Assembly: GCA_030248215.1 (NCBI GenBank)
Contig: JASANG010002886.1
Span: 124,001 to 188,000, forward strand
From: Enoplolaimus lenunculus
Lineage: Eukaryota > Nematoda > Enoplea > Enoplida > Thoracostomopsidae
Direction of reading: 5' to 3'
DNA length: 64,000 bases
Shown here piece by piece: positions 46,621-58,257 of this stretch. Under the pieces are notes generated by a model. It saw only the letters and a program-made list of their open reading frames with translations, was not told the origin of the DNA and ran no database searches. Position numbers and translations under genes: made by a program. Position 1 is the stretch's first letter, and each line of letters starts with the position of its first letter.

Positions 46621-47359
46621 TAGAATTCGATATACGGCTGGTTTCACACAGGTCTAGCTTTATATGTAAATTACCTCTGGGACGTTTTAGCAGTTTTATT
46701 TAACAAAGTTTTTCTGAGTTAACACTTCGTGTATCCGAGAATGATGATAACAAGTTTACTGAGAACAGTATGGTATAGACTACAGATGAACACCGGATAT
46801 CCGGCCCGGATAAAAAAATGTCTAAGGACCCCTACCTTACAATTTGTCCCCACTACCCACATAAGTTTTTTGTGATAAAATGATATTGTCATTCATTACC
46901 TTACAATGTGTCCTCTCATCATAATACTTTCGTTACAAAATATGGTCCTACTGTTACGGAACAGAAAACAACAGAGTTTAATTGTAGGACAAAATAACTA
47001 AGACGCCCAACAGGTCAAAAAAAGTTAACTTCAAGTTTAAAGTTACTCAAGAGATTCCGATAGATCTACACCTGTCGTCAGCCATTGACCAGCCCCGAAG
47101 GTACTGTGGCCTCCAACTAAATATAGTTAAAGCGACTGCAGAGCGTTCGTCATACAGTTACCGTACCTAGCCGGGTCTGATTTCAGACCTGGGTTTACCC
47201 TCGCGGAGAACACCGTTCACTCTTGAGCAACATGGTAGGGGTCCCTCCCGACTCGAGTTCAATTAAACTCTGTCAAAAAAACAACAAAACTTAAAAGTAA
47301 ATTTTAAAACCCAACCTAAAAACAAAACTTAAAACTAAACAAACCTTTGATGTAACAAT

Positions 47360-47450
47360 CAAGTGCAAGTGATGAGCACTTGCACTTGAAATTTTAAAAA
47401 AAACTTTTGATGTAATTAAGAGTAAAGTGTGATGTTCACACTTTACTCTT
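47360..47450. repeat. Two perfect hairpins in tandem
   Basis: CAAGTGCAAGTG (47360-47371) pairs perfectly with 47377-47388 across a 5-base loop. AAGAGTAAAGTGTGA (47418-47432) pairs perfectly with 47436-47450 across a 3-base loop. Each is preceded by TTTGATGTAA. Confidence 0.9.
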
Positions 47451-47943
47451 CCTTTAGTTTTTGAAGGTCAAAACGAAAGTGTTTTTGACAAAGTAGTGAG
47501 TTTTACTTCCTTCTAAAACTTGGCTGAGAAAGGTGAGGCGGTAAATTTTGTAAATTTTGTAAATTTTATTTAAAAATTGAATAGTATTTCGAGGAATTTA
47601 TGCTGACAAAAGCACAAAAAGTATAAATTGTGCTAAAATCGATGTAAACAAAGTCATTAAGAACCGCATACCACAAAAATAAAGTTTAAATTTTATAAAC
47701 TTACTAAAATTTTCTTAAGAATTGGCCAAATTAAGTTAGTTGTTTTGGCGAAAATTGCCTAGCAAAATTATTCAAGCGTAAAGTTTAGCTTTTATCGAAA
47801 CAAAATTCCGTTAAAATTTTAAATATAGCACAAATTCATATTTTTAAAATTTTAGTCTATGCTAATGAGCACATTTGTCAACCAGAATCAAGGACAAAAA
47901 GAGACTATAAAAAAATGTTCGCCTGGCGAAAAGCAGCAGTTTT

Positions 47944-48056
47944 GTGTCGAAGCAGTTTTTGTGTCGAAGCAGTTTTTGTGTCGAAGCAGTTTTTGTGTCG
48001 AAGTAGTTTTTGTGTCGAAGCAGTTTTTGTGTCGAAGCAGTTTTTGTGTCGAAGCA
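47944..48056. repeat. 17-bp tandem array GTGTCGAAGCAGTTTTT
   Basis: About 6.6 copies, nearly identical (one has GTAG for GCAG). It is open in one plus frame, but a short repetitive frame of this kind is not evidence of a gene. Confidence 0.95.
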
Positions 48057-48419
48057 TTGATTCGTTTAGTTGAAAGGATTTTAACTTTTACTGTTCTTAC
48101 TGTTTATGGTTGACAAAGACTTAGGTCGGCAACGACCCGCAGTTTACTTTAAATACTCTTAGCTTATGGTATCTTGCTAACTGTAACTAATGATGATTAT
48201 GGTAGGCCTATATGGGCACTTTACTACGACAACTGTTAATTATTTTAAGAACAAACCAGGAAATTTAAACAAAATTTGTGGTGATTGGGAAATTAATCGT
48301 GATGCGGCTAATTTTTAATAATTTGCGGGCGCTATACATAATTCTTGTTGTTGGATGTTAATTGAAAACTTTTTTAATTAATTCTTTAATAAAAATACGT
48401 GCTGCTTGGTTGGAAACAT

Positions 48420-49103
48420 AATGCGGCGTTCACGTTATAACTGGGGCAGCTTGGAACACGTTTTGTCCAATGTTGATTCGACGTCAACATAAAATTCTGT
48501 GATCCGAATAGCGGTTATGTAGACCAAATGTGAATGTCATATGACATTGGCTTACAAATCACTGATGTCGAGCGATCATTGTATACAAATAACCATTTGT
48601 CATATGATACTGCGGGACATTTATGCGAATATCATATGATATTCCAAAATTCTACTAAATATCATATGATATTTATACAGGACAATGGAATTTGTGCACG
48701 CTAAATAAAACAGTTAAAAGTCGGATAATGCAGCATTAAATGATTTCGCAAGTTGAATTAGCTTCTACCGTTCTGTTTCTCGCTAAGTTTGTCCCAAAAT
48801 GTATTCCTAAGTACAAATAATTCAAATTTAAAATTTTAGTATCATATGACATTCTACAGTACAATCAAGCTAGTTTACCACAACTTTGCAGACATTTTCA
48901 AACATATCATATGATACTCGCAGACAATATTTGGAATATCATATGATATTGCAGTACAAACAGTAGATATCAGATCAGGATAGCAGACAATTCAAATTTT
49001 TTCAATCTCATAGCGGACAAACGGTCAGACAAAATGTTACCAGCTATAGTCATAGGGACAAAACGTGTTCCAGGCTGCCCCAGTTATAACGTGAACCCCG
49101 CAT
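48420..49103. mobile_element. MITE with 48-bp inverted ends and CATATG motifs
   Basis: The left end ATGCGGCGTTCACGTTATAA is mirrored by the right end TTATAACGTGAACCCCGCAT. Pairing runs on through CTGGGGCAGC and ACACGTTTTGTCC. AACAT lies on both sides (48415-48419, 49104-49108) as a possible target duplication. The interior repeats ATCATATGATA at least six times. It has inserted in the leader of the gag-env fossil. Confidence 0.85.
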
Positions 49104-49231
49104 AACATTTGGAGGTCCCACCGAGATATTGAAGTAAATTTTTTGAACAAAATTAACAAATTGTTCACGGTGGTAGCTGATTTGAGTCCAGAATTCTATA
49201 GAGGTTTTGAGCGCCGGTCTGAATACCTTTT

Positions 49232-51125
49232 ATGAGAAGAGATAGATCTTTAAGCCCAATTCCGGAAGAAAATTCATCTGGTTACTTACAAAACATAACT
49301 GTTGAGGCACTTGTGCCTATACTGGATGTAAGGGTGCGAACTCCTAGGGAACATAGATATAATATCCGTAATATGGATCAGCTTCAACAAGATATTACAC
49401 ACTTAACTCAGAACGTAAGGCAACTCACAGACGGAATGGCAAACATGAATTCATCTCTCGCACAAACTCGAGTAACTCATAGCACAGAACCTGACCTAGT
49501 TATACATTTGTTTCATGGAGGCTTAACGGGGCCAGATTTTAATACTTGGTTAGAAAATTTTAATTTAATTTGCGCCGCAAAATTAATAGATGAGGAAATG
49601 AAATCTCGTCTACTACCAGCATATCTAAGAGATATCGCAAAAGATGTTTATGATGGGTTGCCTGCTGAAGATAAACGTACTTTTAAATCAACATGCACTG
49701 CGCTAGAACATAAATTAGCCTCCCCTGAGTTAGCAGTTTATCATGAAGCTGCCTTGCAAGGCCGCGAACAAATGGAAGGGGAATCTTTATATTCATATTT
49801 AAAGGCTATAAAAAGAGCTTGTCGACGAGCCTATGCAGGCGAGTCTGAGGAAACAATTCGACGTTTTATAATCGGAAAATTCTTTTCTGGAATCCGCTCT
49901 TCTGAAACTAAGGCTCAAGTTTTCAAGGAAATGCCTATTAATACTCTACAACAAGCAGATCATATAGCAATGCGTTTAGACATGCAAGCGGTCATTTTTC
50001 CAAAGCCCCAACCAACTTTGGGGATACAAAACTATCAGGCACCGTCGCAAAATATTCGTAGTGCTTTACTTGAAAATCGTGAACAGCCGAGATATAGTAA
50101 TAGTGATATTAGTAACAAACGCATAGAACGTTCTTTGGATCAGTTGATTCGTACGCAACAGGGTTTGATAAACTCTGTTAATCGAGTCCAAGGTAAAGTT
50201 CGGTATTTAGAAAAAAAATCAAAACAAAAATCGCACAAGCACATTTTTTGGTAATAACCGAACTACACCGCTTGATCCGCCGTCTTATGATAGGCGAACA
50301 ACAAATACTTCTAGGACTGCCGCAAATTCACCACGATGTTACACTTGTGGCAGAATCGGACATACCGCGGCGGGTTGCCAAATGGCAAGAATTACTCTAC
50401 CGAGTACTAATAGAAACGCTTATTCTAATTCATTTCGTCCTAAACCCCAACCATTTTACAATAACACTAGACCGGAAACACAAATGTGGAAACATCAGCA
50501 ATCGCCAAATCGTTTTAATAATATCTCCCTGCAAAATACACAGTTACCGAGTGCAAAAAAGACAGCTTCTGAAGTAGCCGCAGTTATGAGAAAAACTGAT
50601 AACGAAATTAGCTTCAAGGAAATTCAACAAGAATTAGAAGAAACTAAAATGAAGTTTCAACAAGTAAATAAGGAAAAAGAATTATTAGCAAAACAAAAAG
50701 AAATGTTAGTGGAAAAACTGTACCCAGAATTTGTAGCCTGCGTTGATACAATGATAACTAATGAAACTTATACGGAGATTGATGACTTAGGAGTAGAAGA
50801 AACAGACGGAGATGTTTTATATGTGAATAAGCAATTAGAGGATTCTGATATAAGTTTTTTTGAACCAGATATATTTGAAAATAAGGAAAACGTAATAGAA
50901 ATAAGTAGTATAGAACAAGAAAGATTACGACTGGATTCTAGCTATTTTGATACGTTCAACTTAGGTACCATTATGACTAGAATACTTTCAGGCGATGAAC
51001 AAAAGTTAATCGATACTGCTAGTACGTTTAAAAATTCTAACAGTGTAACTTTGAAATTTTTCCAAAAAGTAAATGATATATCTTTTTCTGAAATCGAATT
51101 GGCCGAAACTATAAAAGATTTTTAA
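49232..51125 (+). pseudogene. gag region of the gag-env LTR fossil
   Basis: Starts at an ATG (MRRDRSLSPIPEENSSGYLQ). It includes a capsid-like helical domain from about residue 92 (LFHGGLTGPDFNTWLENF) to 240, then a single zinc knuckle CYTCGRIGHTAAGC, then a coiled-coil stretch rich in Glu and Lys (EIQQELEETKMKFQQVNKEK) and an acidic tail. This fits gag of a Ty3-related element. The region is no longer intact. Confidence 0.75.
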
Positions 51126-51163
51126 CTGGTGGAGCTATCGATAATAGACCTCTTAATATAGCA

Positions 51164-52877
51164 GTGCCACAAGATTCAGTTAATCCTAAACACGAACATT
51201 ATCAGATCCTAAATGCACCCCTAGGTCAGGCAAAAAGCAATTTGCCTGTTTGTCGATATAATACTCTTATTCGGATGCCTATTTGTGACATAGAACAAGA
51301 ACGTATTACAGAAAACCAGTATGAAGCTCCAGATGAAACTTCGGTTTTAGATGATTATGTCACTGAACGATTATCTCCTTACATAAAAATTTATGACTGT
51401 GAAAACGTACCTAGATGCATCATTGTTAGTAAATATGTGTACACTGAATGTATTATGTGCCCTATACTTCGCAGTTGTACCACTGAAGAGAGTAGGTCGC
51501 ATAATTTACAGGTTAATTGTTTCAGACAGATACAGCGAATAATTGATAGTAAAAGCGCGAGCAGGTGCGACATTCAAATAGCGTTCTCACCTCCACAACA
51601 TCTACATATTGTTGAACGTGATATACAAGCCGCTAAATGTAAGTGTTCCTCTACTAAAATATTAACTAAACTACATGTTCGAATTAGGCTTTGTACTCCT
51701 ACAAATTTAATTTTGACTTTCGGACAATTGATACAAATAAAAGAGCATCTCCTGAGACAACAATATGTCGAATAAGTCTCACTGACCTTACAGCGGTAGG
51801 TCCAGAATTAGTGTTGGATAGTTTGATTATGCAAGCTAAATTACCAATGCTAATGCCGGACAGTAACAATTGTAAGTCAATGGGTTTCATAGATAAACTT
51901 AACATTTTTGGCATTTCTTATGCAGACTACGTCCATGCTAAACGATCTTTATGTAAAGAATTACATAATATTCAAGAAATTTTTTTATCAGAGTTTACCA
52001 CTCCAATTAAAAGTCAATTCACTAATAATAATGCTGAGTCGTACTTAACATCAAAAGTTCATGAGAAAGTTAATGAGAGCCCATCACACTGCGGCCAGTG
52101 TAAACAACGTAAACCAGTAATCAAGATTATTAGTCCATGGCTAAATATCCTATGTTTAATTACTATGATTTTTACAGTAGACGCAACGCTAGCGGGCGAT
52201 TTATAAAAGTTTCATTCACAAATTTTCCCCGGAGTTGGACTTGGCATAGTTCCCAGTGGTATACTCCTTACGTCTGAACGTTCAGAGTATGTTCCGATTA
52301 TGTTACATTTACAACATAGTTTTTACAATTTACGCGAGCCTCCTAAACTCACTAACCACTCTGATTGTCCTGGGCGTTTTAATTTTATTGAATTTACTCA
52401 TAAATATTTACAAAAATTTGACTTGGAGTTTCTCAAACCTTCGACCCCAGATTTTATGAGGAATTGCTAAAAGGTGTCTGTCACGATAATCAAAACATTT
52501 GTACCTTCCCAAAAACGAAAAGAGAAAAACGATTTCTGCCGCTGTTGTTAACTGGACTAATGTCTCTAGCAGGTACCGGAATGGGAATAGCTAACAGTTT
52601 ACAACTTTCTTACCTGCAGCCTAAAATAAATGCCTTAACTCGAGCTGTACCAATATTAGAACATAAAATCGGGTTCCAAACAAGAGCGGTACAGCAACTT
52701 GCTGTTCAAAATCAACAAATTTATACTTTTAAACATAAAGCAATTAAATTTTTGGACCACATGATACCACATATCACATGTGAACTAAAAGGATTTGGAC
52801 AAGAAATAAGTAGTAATAACCCCGCCGTGGGACCCGGTGTAAAAGCTGTCCCAACCAAGGTTTTAAGAGCTTACTAA
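51164..52877 (+). pseudogene. Envelope-like region of the gag-env LTR fossil
   Basis: The region is Cys-rich in its first part. It then has a hydrophobic span (WLNILCLITMIFTVDATLAG) and, near the end, a basic cleavage-type site KREKR followed by a glycine-rich hydrophobic stretch FLPLLLTGLMSLAGTGMGIA, like a fusion peptide, and a heptad-like helix. This layout is that of class I-like envelope proteins captured by some invertebrate LTR elements. It is broken in several places. The family assignment is inference. Confidence 0.6.
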
Positions 52878-52951
52878 ATTTTGTATAAAATGATAATTTC
52901 TCGTTAGACAATTTTCCGTCTAAATAAAATTGGACAGCTTTTACACCGGGT
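52832..52951. repeat. Small foldback element
   Basis: ACCCGGTGTAAAAGCTGTCC (52832-52851) is the exact reverse complement of 52932-52951, with an AT-rich 80-base centre. Size and form suit a very small MITE at the end of the env-like region. Confidence 0.85.
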
Positions 52952-54249
52952 TCTTCGGCTTCAAAGCATTAATATATTTACTTTTTTAATTATGTTTTAG
53001 GTTGTTTACTACTTGAAACAAGAAGATGCAGCATTAAGCACCCAACGATTTACACTGAAGCTTGATCGTTTTGCTAAATTGAACTTGGTATCTGCGGCAA
53101 CTGCATTTGAGTCTGTATTCTTATCAACAGTTTATCCATATTCGTTTGATTATAGCATTCTTATCAACAATTATTTATCCATAGTTTGAGTACCGCTTTC
53201 TTATCAACAAGTAACCGTATTTGTTTATACATTGTTATCAGTAATTTTCGAGGACATGTTTTTTCATCAGCATTTACCGTTTACCTTTCGTGGATAGCCT
53301 TATCAGAATTTTAACGTTGTTATTTAACAAATGTTGTAAATATCGTAGCCTCCGGTTTATTTTGTAAATGTCTTGCTTGGGTTGGTAGGCGTTTTATGTT
53401 TTTGGTAATTTTGTTATTGCTTGTGCACTAGCACAATGCTAGTAAAAATTCAACATGCCAGCCTGTTGCGTATTATGCGCCAAATTTGTATATCTTTTAA
53501 TATCTGGTACAGAGGAAGGGTGTGGATATTTCAACTTTGATGTGTTCCTATGAATTTAATGTTTTTGCAGCCAAATTTAAAGCTAGCTTTTAAAATTGTT
53601 TCCGAGTTTCTACATTAAGTAAACATCCGTAACCATCTCCCCTACGCCCCCTCACGAATTTTTGTGTTTATCGGTTCGTCCTGTTTTGACACGTGTCTTT
53701 TTTCAGTTGTCTCAATAATATGCAAATTTACTTTGCCTTCGATTGCTATAAAATTTCCAGCAAGTATTTGTTATTTATTTATCAAAGTTATCATCGCTGT
53801 GAGGGGCTGGTTAATAGCGGAAAAAGTGTGTGACTAGATATTTTGCATTTGGTTGACGAGTGAATTTTAAATTGACTGAACCTGGTAGATCTGCGGTAGT
53901 GCAGGGAAGTGTCTTGCACAGTGTCTGTTATAGGATGAGTAAATTTAAATCGTGTTTGAGTTTTGATTCTTGTTTTTAAACAGAGCCTATTTACTTGCTT
54001 GTTCTGTTTAGCCACCTGAATGTTTTGTGAATTTTCAACTTTAATCAACTATCGTGTATAGCTATGGCATGCAACAGAGGTCTAGAGGCTAAAGCGGCTA
54101 CTGTAACCTTGATTAGTTCTTGCTCAGACTAAGGTTTAGTTTGTAGCCGCTATAATTAGCATTAGCGATATCAGTTGCGCATATACAATAGTTGATGGCT
54201 GTGTATGGTATATTTAATGGTTAAGAAAGCTAACTTTAACCCGCTGAAT
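52952..54249. other. Gene-free AT-rich stretch
   Basis: Contains short irregular TTATCAACA repeats (53.1-53.25 kb). No gene and no LTR matching the upstream fossil was found. Confidence 0.5.
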
Positions 54250-56110
54250 TCCAACTTCTGTATAAGTCTAACTTAACCTAAGCCTAAGCCCAACTTATGC
54301 ATAAGTCTAACTTAACCTAAGCCTAAGCGCAACTTATGCATAAGTCTAACTTAACTTAAGCCTAAGCCCAACTTATGCATAAGTCTAACTTAACCTAAGC
54401 CTAAGCCCAACTTATGCATAAGTCTAACTTAACCTAAGCCTAAGCCCAACTTATGCATAAGTCTAACTTAAGCCTAAGCCCAACTTATGCATAAGTCTAA
54501 CTTAAGCCTAAGCCCAACTTATGCATAAGTCTAACCTAATTTAAGCCTAACCCAACTTATGCATAAGTCTAACTTAACCTAAACCTAAGCCCAGCTTATG
54601 CATAAGTCTAACTTAAGCCTAAGCCCAACTTATGCATAAGTCTAACTTAAGCTTAAGTCCAACTTATGCATAAGTCTAACCTAACTTAAGCCTAACCTAA
54701 CATGCATAAGTCTAACCTAACTTAAGCCTAAGCCAACTTATGCATAAGTCTAACTTAAGCCTAAGCCCAACTTATGCATAAGTCTAACTTAAGCCTAAGC
54801 CCAACTTATGCATAAGTCTAACTTAAGCCTAAGCCCGACTTATGCATAAGTCTAACTTAACCTAAGCCTAAGCCCAACCTATGCACATAACCTAAGCCTA
54901 AGCCCAACTTATGCACATACCTAAGCCTAAGCCCAACTTATGCACATAACGTAAGCCTAAGCCCAACTTATGCATAAGTCTAACTTAAGCCTAAGCCCAA
55001 CTTATGCATAAGTCTAACTTAAGCCTAAGCCCAACTTATGCATAAGTCTATCCTAACTTAAGCCTAACCCAATTTATGCATAAGTCTAACTTAACCTAAG
55101 CCTAAGCCAAACTTATGCATAAGTCTAACTTAAGCCTAAGCCCAACTTATGCATAAGTCTAACTTAAGTCTAAGCCCAACTTATGCATAAGTCTAACCTA
55201 ACTTAAGCCTAAACCCAACTTACGCATAAGTCTAACTTAACCTAAGCCCAACTTATGCATAAGTCTAACTTAACTTAAGCCTAAGCCCAACTTATGCATA
55301 AGTCTAACTTAACTTAAGCCTAAGCCCAACTTATGCATAAGTCTAACTTAACCTAAGCCTATGCCCAACTTATGCATAAGTCTAACTTAACCTAAGCCTA
55401 CGCCCAACTTATGCATAAGTCTAACTTAACCTAAGTCTAAGCCCAACTTATGCATAAGTCTAACTGAACCTAAGCCTAAGCCCAACTTATGCATATGTCT
55501 AACTTAAGCCTACGTCCAACTTATTCATATGTCTAACTTAAGCCTAAGTCCAACGTATGCATATGTCTAACTTAAGCCTAAGCCCAACTTATGCATAAGT
55601 CTAACTTAACGTAAGCCTAAGCCCAACTTATGCATAAGTCTAACTTAACGTAAGCCTAAGCCCAACTTATGCATAAGTCTAACTTGATCTAAGCCTAAGC
55701 CCAACTTACTCATAACTTAACCTAAGCCTAAGCCCAACTTAGGTATAACCTAGCTTAACTATAAGCTTAAGCCCATCGTAGGCATAAGTAAACTTAATCA
55801 AATTAGTCGTAAGCCTAAGCCCAACTTAACCATAAGCCTAAGTCAAACTTAAGCATAAGTCTAACTTAACCACAAGCCTAAGCTCAACTTAAGCATAACT
55901 CTAACTTAATCATAAGCCTAAGTGCTACTTAAGCATAAGTCTAAATTAAGCATAAGGTAAGTCCTACTTTAGCATAAGCTTAAGCCATACTTAAGCATAG
56001 GTCTTACTTAATCATAAACCTAAGCCCAACTTAAGCAAAGGCCTAACTTAAACATAAGCTCAAGTCTAACTTTAGCACGAGTCTAAGCTAAGCCTAGGCC
56101 TTAATGGAAG
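54250..56110. repeat. Minisatellite with TTAGGC-type motifs
   Basis: About 1.9 kb of 34- and 39-bp units built from AACTTATGCATAAGTCTAAC plus TTAACCTAAGCCTAAGCCC. ACTTATGCATAAGT is a perfect palindrome. The CCTAAGCCTAAGCC part is two copies of TTAGGC on the minus strand. Units are very uniform until about 55.7 kb and then decay to the right. Confidence 0.97.
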
Positions 56111-57010
56111 GAGCAGCCTATGTACGTCTAAGATCTAATGCCCGCCTACCCCTGTTATGAATACACAACAGCTTTTGTAGTTATAAATTAACTTTCTTAT
56201 CAGTTCTGGGCGCTTTGTGTAGCCGTACTTTTTATAAATATATGTTACATTGCACTTTATATTTAGCCAAAAAATAAGTTTTGACGCGATAACTGGGCGT
56301 TGGCTTTGCTGTATAAGATGCACATCTTTAACAATACCTAAAATTATATTTCTTAATCTGATTATGTTGGGCGTTGGTACTGAAAAGTATTTTTGCTGAT
56401 TAAGCAAAAGTTTGACCTGGATATTACTTTTTGTCAACAGTACCATTTATATAAATAGGGTTGCAATTAGCAAGAAATTAGTTAGCAACTACAAGTTTTA
56501 TACAATTTACTAATTGTTGTTTTTCTTTTAAAATTTTTTGATTTCTTTGTCTTTAACTAGCCCTTGCTGCAGTTTAGTAGCGTATTAGCTATACGGCGCA
56601 TTGGTGATGCGTGTTTCAATCGGCTAAATCTTTCTTAACTTCCTAGCAGGGTGAAACCTTTTGATAAAGTTACCGGAACCATAAACCCCGCCATTATTTA
56701 AAAACGATTAAAAATATAATACCAGAATTTTTAATTGCGAATCGGCATGAAAACTGGTGAACCGGGACAGAGATACACAGCTTACCGGTATAAAAGTTTC
56801 GTTTCTTTTAAAAAATTCTTTTTGAGCATTCTTTGCCATAAATGTTGGCGTTACAAATTGATTTTTATAGATTAACTCTGAACTTAACTGAGTTAATAAT
56901 TACGTATTCATTAATAATAATGGTTAATATTAGCATTACTTGTGGTCAAGGCGACAACACGCCAATGTTCGCCAATGTTGTCAATGCTTCAGATCTGGTA
57001 CGAACCGTAC
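56111..57010. other. AT-rich stretch before the Polinton, no gene seen
   Basis: Short open frames only. A small one near 56.92-57.0 kb (MVNISITCGQGDNTPMFANV) is unrecognised. It abuts the Polinton part and may be a piece of it. Confidence 0.4.
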
Positions 57011-57889
57011 CTACTGATTACTTGGAACGAATAGGTCATAATGTGCGTTATGCAGCAGGAGATACAGAGGTTTACATCCTTCTATTGCTTCGCCCTGGAA
57101 AACAATCGATTTAAAACCGTCAAACACAATCAGTCTGTAACCGCACAAAGTTTGCTGAAACTTTATTAGCTCAGGAATACCACAAGGGCTGTCATAAGCT
57201 ACATCACAGTCCTTGTACAACTTTTTGACTGTAGTTGCTCCTTCAGACGATAGCAGCGATCGTAAAAATTTCGTTGCTCTTCCTGCATTAGAGTTATTGA
57301 TAAGAAATATTCCTAATAGAATAGCAACCCCAAGACAATTATTTTGTGTAGGAATTTGGACAATACTTCGTTTGTGTTTGAGATAAGTCTCAAAATTTTC
57401 GTAATCACTAGGGTTCCTGCGTTTGCCAGATCCAGCTTTTGGAAATTCAGTGTGGATTATGTTCATTTTTAATCCTTTATCCAAAAATAGGCTTTCGTTT
57501 GAATTTAGTGTAGATTCTATTTTATCTAGCACGATTTCCAATGAGAAATCGTCCATTTTGATATAAGGGATGCTTATTGGATACTCTAGACTTGGACTCT
57601 GAATAACGATTCGAAAGTAGTCATGCCCTTTGATGTTTCGGGTTATGTATGAAAATACTTCGTTGAGAATTTTATAAAGTTGCTCGTTTAGCTTCACCAT
57701 ATCGAACTGATCTAAGTTTCTGAAAGTTACCGTATAATCATAAATCTTTGTGCGAAATTTCTTACTCGAGCGTTCCTCAATTGCAGTTATTGTAAAGTAC
57801 GGGAACACATCAGTGCTTTGTATATCATCTTCAGTCCGTTTGCGCTTTGGTTGACGTTCTCCGTCGTCAAAATGTTTCTCTGAAGCCAT
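57011..57889 (-). CDS. Polinton DNA polymerase B, N-terminal part (left arm)
   Basis: An ATG opens MASEKHFDDGERQPKRKRTE. The second half has IPTQNNCLGVAILLGIFLIN, CGIPELIKFQQ and LLHNAHYDLFV, the conserved N-terminal region of the protein-primed family-B polymerases of Polintons. The exonuclease and polymerase domains are not in the window. The protein would start replication from element ends. It is part of a fossil element and only the first part is present. Confidence 0.75.
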   Translation of the reverse strand: MASEKHFDDGERQPKRKRTEDDIQSTDVFPYFTITAIEERSSKKFRTKIYDYTVTFRNLDQFDMVKLNEQLYKILNEVFSYITRNIKGHDYFRIVIQSPSLEYPISIPYIKMDDFSLEIVLDKIESTLNSNESLFLDKGLKMNIIHTEFPKAGSGKRRNPSDYENFETYLKHKRSIVQIPTQNNCLGVAILLGIFLINNSNAGRATKFLRSLLSSEGATTVKKLYKDCDVAYDSPCGIPELIKFQQTLCGYRLIVFDGFKSIVFQGEAIEGCKPLYLLLHNAHYDLFVPSNQ

Positions 57890-58257
57890 GTTAAACTGAT
57901 GGCTACTGAACGCAGACCTAGCTTATATAGCCCATATTTCGTTGTCGTAATTTAATCAATTTATGGAACGTTTTATAATTTATATTTCAAAAGACCAATT
58001 TTGATTAAGTTTTGTCAATAATTTATGATTAACTCAGTTTTTATAGCTAAAATTATCAAACTTTAAATTATAAAACTTTTTTGTTGCGTTTATTAAACAA
58101 CTAGACAACTTAACTTTGTACAACTAGCAGTAACAAAAAATTAACAATACCTAATACACTAATATATAATTTTTACGAGTGAGCACAAATTACTCTAATG
58201 AATCTTAGGCTATATAAGCGCTGTTCGCATCGCTAAAATCATAGTTTGTTTGCGAAA
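57890..58257. promoter_or_regulatory. Divergent promoter region with twin TATA boxes (left arm)
   Basis: GGCTATATAAGC occurs on the minus strand at 57921-57932, some 30-45 bases before the polymerase ATG, and on the plus strand from 58208, about 45 bases before the PC4-like ATG. The two genes face away from each other across 370 AT-rich bases. The right arm has the same pair (about 62925 and 63240). Confidence 0.7.

Larger units (their letters stand above)
44382..46940. other. Gene-free stretch downstream of eIF4E
   Basis: Probable eIF4E 3' UTR first, then repeats: a CAGGGTGCCCCGGAGTTG relic at 44.63-44.9 kb, the TTTACAAACCTCC repeat near 45.8 kb, a degenerate CCTAAACCTAAGC patch near 45.97-46.03 kb, GAGTC palindromes and a MITE. 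No gene seen. Confidence 0.55.
46941..52900 (+). mobile_element. LTR retroelement fossil with gag and env-like parts
   Basis: The coding parts are a gag region (49232-51125) and an envelope-like region (51164-52877) on the plus strand. No polymerase or integrase lies between them. The leader ending GGAGGTCCCACCGAGATATT before gag resembles that of Ty3-like elements. I could not identify a pair of LTRs, so the outer limits given are guesses. A MITE sits in the leader and a small foldback at the env end. The element is broken in several places and is old. Confidence 0.65.

Noticed and set aside
47859-48113. Small ORF with a repeated VSKQFLCRSSFCVE-type pattern
   Set aside because: The frame is open only because of the 17-bp tandem array. 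There is no start context, splice evidence or homology.
54250-56110. Chromosome end (telomere) because of CCTAAG repeats
   Set aside because: The units are 34-39 bp minisatellite repeats with other sequence between the hexamers, and unique DNA and a Polinton follow on the right.
56842-57114. Plus-strand ORF of 90 codons near 57 kb as a gene
   Set aside because: It mostly overlaps the polymerase part in antisense and resembles no known protein.
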